DNA from: Brevibacillus fluminis
Lineage (GTDB): Bacteria; Bacillota; Bacilli; Brevibacillales; Brevibacillaceae
Assembly (NCBI RefSeq): GCF_003710825.1
Contig: NZ_RHHQ01000008.1
Span: 248,001 to 312,000 of the forward strand
Length of the DNA stretch: 64,000 nucleotides
Reading direction: 5' to 3'
The notes under the pieces were generated by a model, which was not told where the DNA came from, did no database searches, and was given only the letters and a program-made list of their open reading frames with translations. Below, in pieces: positions 44,150-52,538 of this stretch (its first letter is position 1; every line of letters begins with the position of its first letter). A program made the position numbers and the translations under genes.

Positions 44150-45028
44150 TCATGGAACGGGAACCGCCGACCTCTGCAGATCCAATGAAAGGGACGCGGC
44201 AAAACACCTGACCTCTTCATGAAATCGGTCCGGCACCTTTGTTACGATCTGATGGTTTACACCCGAAATAATGACAGTGCGGGCATTCGGCGCGTGCTTT
44301 TCGATCAACTGGGCATATGGGTGCATCCGCTGGTCTTCTTGACCGCACAGGAGAAGCAAGGGCGATGAGATTTCCGATAGACGCGCTGTACAATTTTCTG
44401 CATGCCCTGCCCGATACAGTTGGAGCAGTGTCGATGAATCCGTATTTTCCATATGGGAAATCCACTGTTTCTGAATCACCGGATCATCGACGTGAGAGGA
44501 AGCGATGGAACTGGCAAGAAGTCCAATGCCATGCATCGCAGTCAAAGCTTCGGCCATGTAGAAACGCGTATGTAGAAACAGTTCGTTCACCTCAGAAAAT
44601 CCACTCACCAGAATGCCCCCGGCAAAAAGGTTAGGTGACGCAAGCAAGCATTCCAATGCAAGCGGACCGCCCTGCGAATAACCGCATACAATTGCTTTTT
44701 GATCGGTGATGCGGGCAAGCAGCTCACATAGCTGCCCCGCGATTGCAGATAAAGAAAAGGACTCAGGTATCGGTGAGCTGTCACCGTGGCCCGGTAGATC
44801 AGGGATGATCAGTTGAAAGTGGTCTGCCAAGGCATGTTGGGCGAAAAAATTTACGTGCCCGATAGCGGGTGCATGAATGAACAGAAGCGGCGCACCGCTT
44901 CCTAACTGCTGAAACGAGTAAACCTGTCCGTTCGCTAGCGTGATCTGGTTCAGTCGAGCCACATCCTTTCCAATATCTACAGCCTTTTGTATAGGATGAG
45001 CGGAATGATGGGATTTTATCTCCTTCAT
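44150..45028 (-). CDS. Alpha/beta-fold hydrolase
   Basis: A 292-residue hydrolase. The nucleophile elbow is CGYSQGGPLAL (Ser near 117), the oxyanion region is LLFIHAPAIGHVNFF, DLPGHGDSSP follows, and the late acid and base residues are in CGQEDQRMHP and GVNHQIV. The fold fits esterases, lactonases and haloperoxidase-like proteins; the true substrate is unknown. It stands alone and converges on the polysaccharide acetylation pair. Confidence 0.85.
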   Translation of the reverse strand: MKEIKSHHSAHPIQKAVDIGKDVARLNQITLANGQVYSFQQLGSGAPLLFIHAPAIGHVNFFAQHALADHFQLIIPDLPGHGDSSPIPESFSLSAIAGQLCELLARITDQKAIVCGYSQGGPLALECLLASPNLFAGGILVSGFSEVNELFLHTRFYMAEALTAMHGIGLLASSIASSHVDDPVIQKQWISHMENTDSSTLLQLYRAGHAENCTARLSEISSPLLLLCGQEDQRMHPYAQLIEKHAPNARTVIISGVNHQIVTKVPDRFHEEVRCFAASLSLDLQRSAVPVP

Positions 45029-45152
45029 GTTTTCAAAAACTCATCCGATAGTACCTTCTTTTGGATGGGAACGATTGCCTACTGCATTTATGAGTGTCAT
45101 TCGGTAAACCCGAATAGCTTCATGCCGGGAAACGGTTATTTAAACGTGCTTA

Positions 45153-45296
45153 ATGAAGGGAATCCTTGGTACCCTCGCCTCATTGGTTTATTTCGTACTC
45201 GTTTTTTGGTATCAAGAAAAGTTCAAATATATGTTCATCACGCTTGGTATACTTGGAATACTGTGTTTCTTTCTCGGGTATCCGCTGTTGTTTTAA
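45153..45296 (+). CDS. Possible 47-residue membrane peptide
   Basis: A short reading frame from ATG 45153 encodes a strongly hydrophobic peptide (begins MKGILGTLASLVYFVLVF, then YQEKFKYMF and a second hydrophobic stretch ending GYPLLF). Two short helices with a basic turn make a plausible membrane hairpin. No good ribosome binding site is seen, so it may also be the surviving C-terminus of a lost membrane protein. Confidence 0.35.
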   Translation: MKGILGTLASLVYFVLVFWYQEKFKYMFITLGILGILCFFLGYPLLF

Positions 45297-45334
45297 ACAA
45301 TAAATAAAACGATGTTTTACGGAGGCGATCCCTT

Positions 45335-45859
45335 ATACTTCGAGCGGTTCATATCTTTCCTAAGTTCCCAAATCTCGATAAGATTGAAAAATTACGCAAG
45401 AAATATGATTCCTTATACGGTCTCATACCTCCTCATATCACCCTCGTATTTCCATTCGAAAGTGATCGTAGTCTGGCCGACCTTCATACTCATTTCGTTG
45501 CCTCCGTTGACAAAGTTCGACCTTTTAAACTTTGCGTAAACGGAATAACAGCAACATCAGACAATTATTTGTTTCTCAATGTGACTGAAGGTTCAAATAA
45601 AATAAAAGATCTTCATGACCGTCTATACACCGGCATTCTACGCGGTTTCTTAAATGAACAAATACCTTATACGCCACATATTACCGTTGGAAGATTCCCT
45701 TATACTGCTGCGCTTGAACGGGCTTTTGCGGTTACTCAAGGTTTTTCCGAAACATTTGAATGCTACGTCACAGAGATAACCGTCGAGAGCATAAAAGACG
45801 ATCAAAGTTCAGTAATTGAATTCACTGTCCCATTGGGCATCAATGATTTTACTAAATAA
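45335..45859 (+). CDS. 2H phosphoesterase / 2'-5' RNA ligase-like protein with apparent ATA start
   Basis: The frame encodes about 174 residues with both HxT motifs of the 2H superfamily: HIT at 34-36 (PPHITLVFPFES) and at 115-117 (TPHITVGRFP). These enzymes act on cyclic phosphates or 2'-5' linked nucleotides. GGAGG (45321-45325) is well placed, but the codon nine bases later is ATA, and no ATG, GTG or TTG occurs in frame between the stop at 45305 and residue 79. Either ATA is used as a start or the start was lost by an ATG-to-ATA change. Confidence 0.75.
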   Translation: MLRAVHIFPKFPNLDKIEKLRKKYDSLYGLIPPHITLVFPFESDRSLADLHTHFVASVDKVRPFKLCVNGITATSDNYLFLNVTEGSNKIKDLHDRLYTGILRGFLNEQIPYTPHITVGRFPYTAALERAFAVTQGFSETFECYVTEITVESIKDDQSSVIEFTVPLGINDFTK

Positions 45860-45905
45860 CGAAAAGTAATTTTGTGTTTTTAGGTAATATCCTTCTGTTA
45901 AACAA

Positions 45906-46196
45906 ATGAATGAAAAGAGTGTTCAAATGGCCTACATCATCGGAACGATTATTTGGTTGTCTCTCGTCGGAATCAGTATCTTCATCTGGTTTTCACCAGA
46001 TGGAATTTTCTTTATCCTTTCGAAATTGATCTCACTTGCTCTTGGCATTGGCAGTACTGTTGTTTATTTGATTTACCTCCTCATCATTTTTTTCATAAAA
46101 CGAAATGTGGTCGGTATATGGATTGTCGTTGGACTCCTCATTTTTATAGTAGGATTTTTATGGAATGTGGGATTACTAAAAAGCTTCTTCCACTGA
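45906..46196 (+). CDS. Small membrane protein
   Basis: A 96-residue, almost wholly hydrophobic protein with three predicted helices (about 8-28, 34-62 and 67-90) and a short basic loop (KRN) between the second and third. AT-rich. The ribosome binding site is weak. No family recognised. It lies between the 2H phosphoesterase gene and another small membrane protein gene. Confidence 0.5.
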   Translation: MNEKSVQMAYIIGTIIWLSLVGISIFIWFSPDGIFFILSKLISLALGIGSTVVYLIYLLIIFFIKRNVVGIWIVVGLLIFIVGFLWNVGLLKSFFH

Positions 46197-46295
46197 CAAA
46201 ATGGGCATTTTATTACGCTACAAATCTGTTCCACGCGGTAACATTATTCATGTAAGCACGTCAAATTAGTAACAACGAATTCGAGGTGAATACCT

Positions 46296-46565
46296 TTGTG
46301 GATGAAACTTTCTGCCCTCATTTTGAACATTCTGCTTGGGATCGCAGGGTTTTATGTTTTGATGTTTGTCTTACTAACTGGAGGTGCACTTGGTAGTCGG
46401 TCCCCAAGTCCCACTCCCTTAGGCTATTTGGTCATTCTCGTTTACGTTTTACTTTGTTTCGGAACCAATTATCCTTTTGCCAAAAGGTCCTCCAAAATTT
46501 GGAGGTACTGCCTGACGAGTGTTTTAGTATGGCTTTGTTCATTTTTCATTACCATTCTTTTATAG
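46296..46565 (+). CDS. Small membrane protein
   Basis: An 89-residue protein with GAGGTGA seven bases before a TTG start (ATG at 46302 is an alternative). Three helices are likely: about 5-28, 42-58 and 70-88. A Gly/Ser/Pro-rich loop (GALGSRSPSPTPLG) follows the first. Family not recognised; it resembles other short, lineage-specific membrane proteins. Confidence 0.5.
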   Translation: MWMKLSALILNILLGIAGFYVLMFVLLTGGALGSRSPSPTPLGYLVILVYVLLCFGTNYPFAKRSSKIWRYCLTSVLVWLCSFFITILL

Positions 46566-46623
46566 CTGCTGCCCATGTACAATGAAGTGTCGCTCGCACG
46601 CGGCACTTTTGGGCGCGGCAAAT

Positions 46624-46644
46624 ACTTGACTGACCGTTCTTAAA
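46624..46644. promoter_or_regulatory. Candidate TetR operator, site 1
   Basis: ACTTGACTGACCGTTCTTAAA in the promoter of the TetR gene matches site 2 upstream of the MFS gene at 15 of 21 positions; the first half includes a TTGAC that could be a -35 box. Confidence 0.45.
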
Positions 46645-46680
46645 AGAGTATAGTCACGATAACAAGGCAGGTGAACGATC

Positions 46681-47265
46681 ATGGCACGACATAAAGAGTT
46701 CGATCAAGAGGTAGCGCTGGATAAAGCGATGGAGCTGTTTTGGCAAAAAGGCTACGACCGGACGTCCATGCAAGATTTGTGTGAGCATCTGGGGATTCAT
46801 CGGGGCAGCCTGTACGATACGTTTGGCGACAAGCACCAGCTGTTTTTGGCCTGCATCGATCGCTTTCAGGAGACGGCGCACGAGTCGTTTTATTCGATTT
46901 TGCAGGAAACCGGCGATTCCCGTGAGCTGCTCGAGCGCTTTTTCAACCGGGTGATCGACAGCTCCATCGACAACGCCAGCCTGCGTCGCGGGTGCTTTAT
47001 GGCCAATGCGACGATGGGTGTCGCCGTGTTTGAGCCGAGCGTGGCGAGTCGGGTAGAAGCTTATTTTTTGCAGCAGGAGACATGGTTTTATCGCTTTTTG
47101 CTGCGCGCGCAAAAAAACGGAGAGCTGAAAGGAAAACAACATATCCGCGAGCTGGCGCGCTTTCTGGTGAACACGAAGCAAGGTCTGCATGTTTTGGCCA
47201 AATCCGCTTCGGACCGCAGCACAATGGATGATACCGTAAAAGTGACACTTTCGTTTCTGTTTTAA
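46681..47265 (+). CDS. TetR-family transcriptional regulator
   Basis: A 194-residue repressor. The N-terminal HTH covers about residues 20-55 (KGYDRTSMQDLCEHLGIHRG, then LYDTFGDK). The C-terminal ligand domain has the ASLRRGCFMANATM segment seen in the AcrR/NemR-like subgroup, with a cysteine that could sense electrophiles. It is followed by an MFS gene, which it probably controls together with its own expression. Confidence 0.92.
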   Translation: MARHKEFDQEVALDKAMELFWQKGYDRTSMQDLCEHLGIHRGSLYDTFGDKHQLFLACIDRFQETAHESFYSILQETGDSRELLERFFNRVIDSSIDNASLRRGCFMANATMGVAVFEPSVASRVEAYFLQQETWFYRFLLRAQKNGELKGKQHIRELARFLVNTKQGLHVLAKSASDRSTMDDTVKVTLSFLF

Positions 47266-47280
47266 TTTTTTTTACGCTTT

Positions 47281-47301
47281 TCTTGAACGATCATTCTTAA
47301 A
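47281..47301. promoter_or_regulatory. Candidate TetR operator, site 2
   Basis: The 21 bases from 47281 (TCTTGAACGATCATTCTTAA plus A) resemble site 1 in the TetR promoter and lie 20-40 bases before the MFS start codon. Confidence 0.45.
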
Positions 47302-47320
47302 TTATTCGAGGAGGTTTCTC

Positions 47321-48511
47321 ATGAAACGAATGCTCTGGGTTTTACTGGTGATGTCGATCGGGGCAACCTTTCCTTCATCTCTGTTCCCGCTTTACCAGGA
47401 ACAGTTCCATTTGAGCAGCTTGCAGCTGACCATCCTGTTCGCATCGTACGCAGCGGCTTTGCTGCCTGCGCTGCTTATCATCGGTTCGCGCGGCAGCGCG
47501 TGGGGCTTGAAAAAAGTTCTGCGCACCAGCATCCTGCTCTCGCTTTTGTCGACGCTTGTGTTTCTTTTGGGCAATCAGGCATGGATGCTCTTTCTCGGGC
47601 GCATCTTGGAGGGAATTGCGTTCGGCGCCTTCACCGGGACGGCTGTCGCCTTTTTGCTGCAGCAAAGCCCGGCCCATGAAACTGGGAGAGCGCTGCGCTT
47701 CTCCGCCATCGTCAATACGGTCGGCTTCGGACTCGGACCTGCTATCACCGGATTAGTGATCCAATACATTCAGCTTCAGCCGATGCATCTCCCGTACGGC
47801 ATTTTGACCGTGCTGCTTGCAAGCGGAGCGTTCGCGCTGGAGACGTTGGCCGATACAGCCTCGCCGCAAACAACATATGCTCCGGCGAAAATTTCACTCG
47901 GGGTCCCAAGTGCGATCCGCCCGTATTTCTGGTCGTTCATTGCACTGCCGATTTTCATGGTGTTCACGCTCAATGGCGTCGTACTCTCGTTGATCCCAAG
48001 CTTCGTCAAAAACGTGATCCACAGCTCCAACCTCGCTGTGTCCGGTTTGTTGATCCTCGTCCTGTTCGGAATCGCGGCTGTTTCCCAGCTGTTTGGCTGG
48101 CCCAGGCAGTCCATCACTCGCGTGCGGTTTGGCGTCGTCTTGCTGGCGTTGGGTGCCTGGTTTACCGTCATTTCCGGCCAGACGGCGAATCTTGGCTTGC
48201 TGTGGACCGGCATTTTCATTCAGGCGATCGGGATGGGGTGGACGTTCCAAGGCAGTCTGCAGCTGGCGGGGCGACTGCCGAAGCCGGAAGAACGGAACAA
48301 GGTGATCTCGACCTATTACTTGGCTGGCTATGCGGGGTTCATCGTGCCGATCGTCGGTGTGGGGATGCTTACCTTCCTTTTCGCCCTCAACCTGGCGCTC
48401 ATTTTACTGAACATCGTGGCAAGCGCCGTCATCCTGTACATTTTCCTGTTTTCGTTCCGGTTTGAACGGTTTTACAACAAGCTGCACCAAACGAGCCATA
48501 TGTCCGAGTAA
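47321..48511 (+). CDS. MFS transporter (DHA1-like)
   Basis: A 396-residue, 12-helix transporter with GAGGAGG before the ATG. RILEGIAFGAFTGTAVAFLL and GFGLGPAITGLVIQY resemble exporter motifs in helices 4-5. The nearby TetR gene and shared operator-like sequence suggest induction by the exported compound. Substrate unknown. Confidence 0.9.
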   Translation: MKRMLWVLLVMSIGATFPSSLFPLYQEQFHLSSLQLTILFASYAAALLPALLIIGSRGSAWGLKKVLRTSILLSLLSTLVFLLGNQAWMLFLGRILEGIAFGAFTGTAVAFLLQQSPAHETGRALRFSAIVNTVGFGLGPAITGLVIQYIQLQPMHLPYGILTVLLASGAFALETLADTASPQTTYAPAKISLGVPSAIRPYFWSFIALPIFMVFTLNGVVLSLIPSFVKNVIHSSNLAVSGLLILVLFGIAAVSQLFGWPRQSITRVRFGVVLLALGAWFTVISGQTANLGLLWTGIFIQAIGMGWTFQGSLQLAGRLPKPEERNKVISTYYLAGYAGFIVPIVGVGMLTFLFALNLALILLNIVASAVILYIFLFSFRFERFYNKLHQTSHMSE

Positions 48512-48543
48512 AATAACTTTTTAGGGGGATCGAATACAGGAAA

Positions 48544-48590
48544 CAGCCGCGGACTAAGACTTGAAAAATAATGTCTTAGTCTGCCGCTGC
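48544..48590. terminator. Bidirectional terminator
   Basis: CAGCcGCGGACTAAGAC-type arm (48544-48560) pairs with GTCTTAGTCTGCCGCTG (48573-48590, small mismatches). It lies past the MFS stop, with T-rich sequence on the right. Confidence 0.65.
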
Positions 48591-48664
48591 TGTTCTATTT
48601 TACGGATTCACTTCAATCTGAACGGTGGCTTTTTTCCCCACGTTCGGGAGTAGACTCCATCTGA

Positions 48665-49042
48665 TTAACAAAAACATTCGGGCCCATTTTGAGATTTCTC
48701 GGGTTGTTTCTCTTCCCCCTCTTCAAAAGCAAGTAGAGCGTTAACTCCATGACTAAGAATAGCACCCGCTCGGGTAGAAGCCGCTACGAGCAATGCCTCC
48801 ATAACTTCTTCCATGGAACCACCCAAACCCTTGAACTTCTTCACATGTACACCGATGCAATAAGGACACCCGGTGACGTGTGCCACGGTAATTGCGATCA
48901 ATTCTTTGGTTCGCTCAGGCAGTACTTGTGCGGTTTGATACACCTGATGTTCAAAATTCAGAAAGGCAGCTGCTGCTTCAGGACTAAGCTTACCTAAATC
49001 CGGAATCCGTTGAAGATTTGCGGGATCATAATACGTTTTCAC
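48665..49042 (-). CDS. Carboxymuconolactone decarboxylase / AhpD-family protein
   Basis: A 125-residue protein with the AhpD-type active-site pair Cys59-x2-Cys62 followed by His66 (GCPYCIGVHVKKF). Members act as alkylhydroperoxidases or related thiol redox enzymes and form compact helical oligomers. It is a single gene; the long AT-rich promoter region upstream (49043-49188) includes the palindrome AAGGTCACCTT near 49126. Confidence 0.9.
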   Translation of the reverse strand: MKTYYDPANLQRIPDLGKLSPEAAAAFLNFEHQVYQTAQVLPERTKELIAITVAHVTGCPYCIGVHVKKFKGLGGSMEEVMEALLVAASTRAGAILSHGVNALLAFEEGEEKQPEKSQNGPECFC

Positions 49043-49188
49043 ATCAATCAGCTCCTTATCATTCTTCAGAGTAGAACAATTTGTTCACTGGTCTGATTGT
49101 ATTTGAATGACAAGGGCGTTATCTGTGACAAGGTCACCTTAAGATGAAATCTGTTCAAGCATATCACGCTAATACGGTTCCTTGCATT

Positions 49189-49211
49189 GCCGCCGGTTGG
49201 CGGCTTTTTTT
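49189..49211 (+). terminator. Orphan intrinsic terminator
   Basis: GCCGCC-ggtt-GGCGGC followed by seven T. No plus-strand gene ends nearby, so it either belongs to a small RNA or short peptide gene in 49050-49190 or blocks read-through into the DUF3951 gene. Confidence 0.7.
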
Positions 49212-49310
49212 GTTCATGAGGCTGATGCTTTCACACCCTCTTGTCTGGAATCAGCTTGCCTACATGTAACCGATTGCGCTGTCATTCGTACTAGATACCA
49301 GTTCATGTAA

Positions 49311-49568
49311 GTGAGCGGGTTTTCCGTGCTTTTCATGCTGTTCGTGATCGGTTCCATCGCGCTGCTCATCCTCGTCACGCTTGGGGTCGCGATTTATCAA
49401 TCTTTCGTGAAGAAAAAAATGGTGGAGCATTACTACACGCCATTTGACCATATTTTCGGACAAACACAAGTGGAGTATCATACGGAAAAGGTGGAAAAGA
49501 AAGAGGAGGAAGAAGGGGAAGGCGATGATAAAGACAAAAACCGTCGTATAGCATCGACAACGGTTTGA
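49311..49568 (+). CDS. DUF3951-like small membrane protein
   Basis: 85 residues: an N-terminal helix (about 4-31), then KKKMVEHYYTPFDHIFGQTQ, which matches the YTPFD...GQT hallmark of the Bacillales DUF3951 family, and a highly charged tail (EKKEEEEGEGDDKDKNRR). The start (GTG 49311 or ATG 49335) is uncertain because no clear ribosome binding site is visible. Function unknown. Confidence 0.7.
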   Translation: MSGFSVLFMLFVIGSIALLILVTLGVAIYQSFVKKKMVEHYYTPFDHIFGQTQVEYHTEKVEKKEEEEGEGDDKDKNRRIASTTV

Positions 49569-49692
49569 AGGTGATTCCTGCTCGGCAATCTCGGTTCAAA
49601 TAGGTGGATGCTGCGGGACGGACCGCTTTTTTCATGTAAATCTGCTTCTGTCTTGAAAAAAGCGATCCTTCTGCCTGCCTATGGCTTTATGT

Positions 49693-50094
49693 TCAAGCTT
49701 CCAAGCCATAAGTGGCATGATTGCGAAGCAGCTCACGAATATTGCTCAAATATGGCATGAGCTCCTCTGCGTCGGCAATCGACTTCCAGGCGATCTGCTG
49801 GATCTCATTATCGGTCGTGCCGATCTCACCGCCCGTTATTTCCCCACGGAAAGTGATGAATGTGGCATGATGGCTGCCGACCACCTTTTCGGTAATGTGC
49901 ACGATATCCGACACTTGCACATGGAGGCCGGTTTCCTCTCGCGCTTCCCGCACCGCTGCTTGCGCCAAAAGCTCGCCATGCTCGCGTCTCCCGCCAGGCA
50001 GACTCCAATGCCTTTCATTTTTTACCGTCAGCACTTGATCGGTTGCTTCATCGTAGAGCAAAACGTAGACTACGTCGACGTGGAGTAGGTTCAT
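49693..50094 (-). CDS. Nudix hydrolase
   Basis: With the ATG at 50094 (GAGGAAA upstream), the product is 133 residues. The Nudix box is complete: GGRREHGELLAQAAVREARE followed by ETGL, with all Mg2+-binding glutamates. It hydrolyses a nucleoside diphosphate linked to X; specificity cannot be told. It diverges from a tiny membrane protein gene. Confidence 0.93.
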   Translation of the reverse strand: MNLLHVDVVYVLLYDEATDQVLTVKNERHWSLPGGRREHGELLAQAAVREAREETGLHVQVSDIVHITEKVVGSHHATFITFRGEITGGEIGTTDNEIQQIAWKSIADAEELMPYLSNIRELLRNHATYGLEA

Positions 50095-50153
50095 AGATTT
50101 TTTCCTCGATTCTATTAAAAGATGGTTATGACGATAAGGAAGGAGCTTCTGCA

Positions 50154-50321
50154 ATGAACGTACTTGTGCTCTTCCTGCCTGGGGGGCTTGTTTCATTACT
50201 GGCCGCGGCGCTTAATCTGCAGCTTTCATCTTGCCTATTTGGTCTGGTCTCGATAATCATCGGGATGATTGAGTTCTGCGCTGTGATCTACTTTGGAAAG
50301 AAAGGCTGTCGTTCTTCCTAG
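50154..50321 (+). CDS. 55-residue putative membrane protein
   Basis: The frame starts at ATG 50154 with GGAAGGAG about ten bases upstream. Two hydrophobic helices (MNVLVLFLPGGLVSLLAAAL and a second, CLFGLVSIIIGMIEF) end in a basic GKKGCRSS tail. The good ribosome binding site and hydrophobic profile make it a credible small protein. Family not recognised. Confidence 0.5.
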   Translation: MNVLVLFLPGGLVSLLAAALNLQLSSCLFGLVSIIIGMIEFCAVIYFGKKGCRSS

Positions 50322-50502
50322 CGTTGGGTGAAGCTTTTGAGCGGCTGTTTAGCATTGAATACATTTGCGAATTTACTCTCACTCGGTTTGTGGCGGGATG
50401 GAATTATTTAAAAGAATTAGCACCACTGCTGGACAATCCGTTCAAACATCGGTATAAATAAATGCAAATCCTCGATCCAGTATCGACCGATAAGGTGATG
50501 AA

Positions 50503-50922
50503 ATGGGACTTACGCATGAATTTTATCTAACCAATTTCCCCGCATTGCAAGAAACCGAAGATATGATTGTACTGCATGATGATCTCATCAGCTATATCTG
50601 GGATTCATTGAACTGGCTGCCGACGTTTAATGCTTCAACGAAAGAGGAGCATTCCGGCTTACACTATCACGGCATTACCTTAATTCCCAAAAACAGTGCC
50701 CCGCTTTTTAAATCTATCATTCTAGCATGGTGTTCGCTCTTTTCACTTGGCCCCCAAACAATTGAACTTACGGGTCGCTATGTCATCGATGGAGACGGCA
50801 TGGGCAACTATGAAAAGTGCTTTTTTTCCAAAGACGAACTAGTGAAAACCTTGTCTACTCTTGCGGAATTGCTCGACCGAGTACAAGATGACAACCAGTG
50901 CATCCTCCATCACGGAATCTGA
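50503..50922 (+). CDS. Protein of unknown function (139 residues)
   Basis: A soluble, slightly acidic protein without membrane helices. Notable segments are HSGLHYHGITLIP (three His), ILAWCSLFSLGPQTIELTG and a C-terminal helix with QDDNQCILHHGI. The pattern of strands then helices and the isolated position are reminiscent of polymorphic-toxin immunity proteins, but no family was recognised and no toxin gene is adjacent. Confidence 0.55.
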   Translation: MGLTHEFYLTNFPALQETEDMIVLHDDLISYIWDSLNWLPTFNASTKEEHSGLHYHGITLIPKNSAPLFKSIILAWCSLFSLGPQTIELTGRYVIDGDGMGNYEKCFFSKDELVKTLSTLAELLDRVQDDNQCILHHGI

Positions 50923-50930
50923 CGGTTATC

Positions 50931-51311
50931 CTATCTTTTCCCCAACACCTGCTCCACCAGCCGCTTGGGGGCTGCGCGCAAATAAGCTTCCTTGATCAAG
51001 CCCTCTAGCATCTCCCAATTCTCGGGCTGCTTGACCGACACCCAGCCGTGTTGGCCGATGTACGGCGTTTTAAAAAATGGTTCCTGCTGAATCAAAAACG
51101 CCTGGTTCTCGCGGTTGGACTTGAAAGACAGGCTTGGCCCCTCATCGCTGTCGCCCATGATGATGAATGACTTCCCTTTTACTTTGCAGGTCGTATGGCC
51201 GAACCCGTCGACGATCTCCTCCACCTCCGGCAATGACCGGCAAATCCGACGAACCTCTTCGAGCATTTCCAAGCCTTTTTTCGATGTAATCGACTTCCCG
51301 TTTGACAACAC
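50931..51311 (-). CDS. MmcQ/YjbR-family protein
   Basis: About 126 residues from GTG 51311 (AAAGGGG upstream; TTG 51308 equally possible). The family pattern is clear: RRICRSLPEVEEIVDGFGHT, a KGKSFIIMGD strand, LSFKSNRENQAFLIQQEPFFKTPYIG and HGWVSVKQPENWEML. YjbR-like proteins have a double-wing DNA-binding-like fold, but their role is poorly known. Confidence 0.88.
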   Translation of the reverse strand: MLSNGKSITSKKGLEMLEEVRRICRSLPEVEEIVDGFGHTTCKVKGKSFIIMGDSDEGPSLSFKSNRENQAFLIQQEPFFKTPYIGQHGWVSVKQPENWEMLEGLIKEAYLRAAPKRLVEQVLGKR

Positions 51312-51636
51312 GTGCACGCCCCTTTCACTTGTTCTTCTCATCGCACATTCGTTGGTTTCACGATCTTACCCATTATCACAACAAAAAACAAGTCACACCA
51401 CCTGGCGTCTCTCTTCTTCCATTTCTATGAAAAGGCGAGATATCCCTTTCGTTTTCCACATCATGAACTGAATGGACGAGTGGCTCGGCTTTTTGTCGAA
51501 CAAGGAGAAGATGATGACTTGTTCGGCCATCCGGACACGCCATGCTTTTCATTGTAAATTTTGGTTAAAATTGCATGTATTTTGTGTTAAGGTAGTACTG
51601 ATCCACGTTCAAATCCACCATAAAGGAGTGCCCGGC
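51312..51636. other. Gene-free interval upstream of the split phosphotransferase genes
   Basis: About 325 bases without a gene I can support. A plus-strand frame ending at 51557 has a plausible C-terminal look (GRVARLFVEQGEDDDLFGHP) but no recognised domain or ribosome binding site. The right part probably holds the promoter of the following operon. Confidence 0.4.
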
Positions 51637-52527
51637 TTGTATACCGTCTCTCTGGAGGCTGCCTTCCGCGAACAGAAGGACCGCATCGGCTCCAAGGCGT
51701 TGCAATTGTCCAGGCTGATGCGGGAACATTTTTACATTCCCGATGGGTTTGTCATCACCGCGGAAGCGTTGGCGCATTTTCTCGATGTACACCGCATGGC
51801 GAACAGCGCGGATTTTCAGGATCGCACAGAACGGTTTTTGCAAACTGCGATCCCCGATGAGATTCGTGCCGAAATCGCCGCTGCCTACCGCCGCTTGACC
51901 GGTTCCACCGGTTGCTCGGTCGCTGTCCGCTCCTCCGCCTCTGCTGAAGACTTGCAGGAAGCCTCATTTGCAGGTCAGTACGAAACCATTTTGCACGTCA
52001 CCGATTTCGACCACCTCCTCTCCGCCATCAAACGCTGCTGGCTCTCGCTCTTTTCTGATCAAGTCGCCCACTACGCCGCCACCAAGCAACTATCGCTCAC
52101 CAATTTCCCGATGGGAATCCTCGTCCAGCAAATGATCGCCGCTGATGTCTCCGGCGTCGTGTTCACCATGAATCCTGTCACGGGAAGCGCAAACGAAATC
52201 ATCATCAACGCCAGCTATGGACTAGGCGAATCGATCGTCTCCGGCCTAGTCACCCCCGACTCATTCACTGTTCACAAACATACGGAACAGCTTACCAAAG
52301 AACTTGGGCCAAAAGAATTGAAAATCGTCCCAGCCGTTCGCGAAACCCGCGAAATGGAAACAACCGAATCAGAGCAAACCCAATTTTGCCTCGATGACAC
52401 AGCCGTTCTCGCCATCGCGCGAGAGGCGCAACGAATTGAAATCTTGTATCAGCAGCCCGTAGATATTGAGTTTGCGATCAAAGAAGAGCAGCTCTACCTT
52501 TTGCAGGTTCGCCCCATTACGACTTAG
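51637..52527 (+). CDS. PEP/pyruvate-binding (ATP-grasp) subunit of a rifampin-phosphotransferase-like enzyme
   Basis: Started at TTG 51637 (AAAGGAG nine bases upstream), the product is 296 residues: exactly the N-terminal ATP-binding domain of PEP synthase and Rph proteins. Motifs are DRIGSKALQLSRLM, VAVRSSASAEDLQEASFAGQ, MNPVTGSANEIIINASYGLG and the closing EFAIKEEQLYLLQVRPIT. In Rph this domain binds ATP. It ends at a genuine stop followed at once by a ribosome binding site for the partner gene. Confidence 0.9.
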   Translation: MYTVSLEAAFREQKDRIGSKALQLSRLMREHFYIPDGFVITAEALAHFLDVHRMANSADFQDRTERFLQTAIPDEIRAEIAAAYRRLTGSTGCSVAVRSSASAEDLQEASFAGQYETILHVTDFDHLLSAIKRCWLSLFSDQVAHYAATKQLSLTNFPMGILVQQMIAADVSGVVFTMNPVTGSANEIIINASYGLGESIVSGLVTPDSFTVHKHTEQLTKELGPKELKIVPAVRETREMETTESEQTQFCLDDTAVLAIAREAQRIEILYQQPVDIEFAIKEEQLYLLQVRPITT

Positions 52528-52538
52528 GAGGGATCCGG

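Noticed and set aside
45312..45539. Frame from ATG 45312 over the 5-prime part of the 2H phosphoesterase gene
   Set aside because: It contains the GGAGG site of the real gene inside it, and its product lacks motifs; the overlapping frame encodes both HxT motifs.
48600..48664. Minus-strand fragment reading NVGKKATVQIEVNP-stop
   Set aside because: It looks like the C-terminus of a lost gene but is too short to assign to any family.
50324..50461. Forward frame ending LLDNPFKHRYK-stop
   Set aside because: It has a protein-like composition but no start, ribosome binding site or recognised domain; possibly a gene remnant.
51472..51636. N-terminal extension of the ATP-binding phosphotransferase subunit
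   Set aside because: The extra 55 residues lie before a good ribosome binding site and TTG start and do not resemble the family's N-terminus.
51560..51636. Rifamycin-associated regulatory element upstream of the Rph-like genes
   Set aside because: No 19-bp palindrome of that type is visible; the element is known mainly from actinobacteria.
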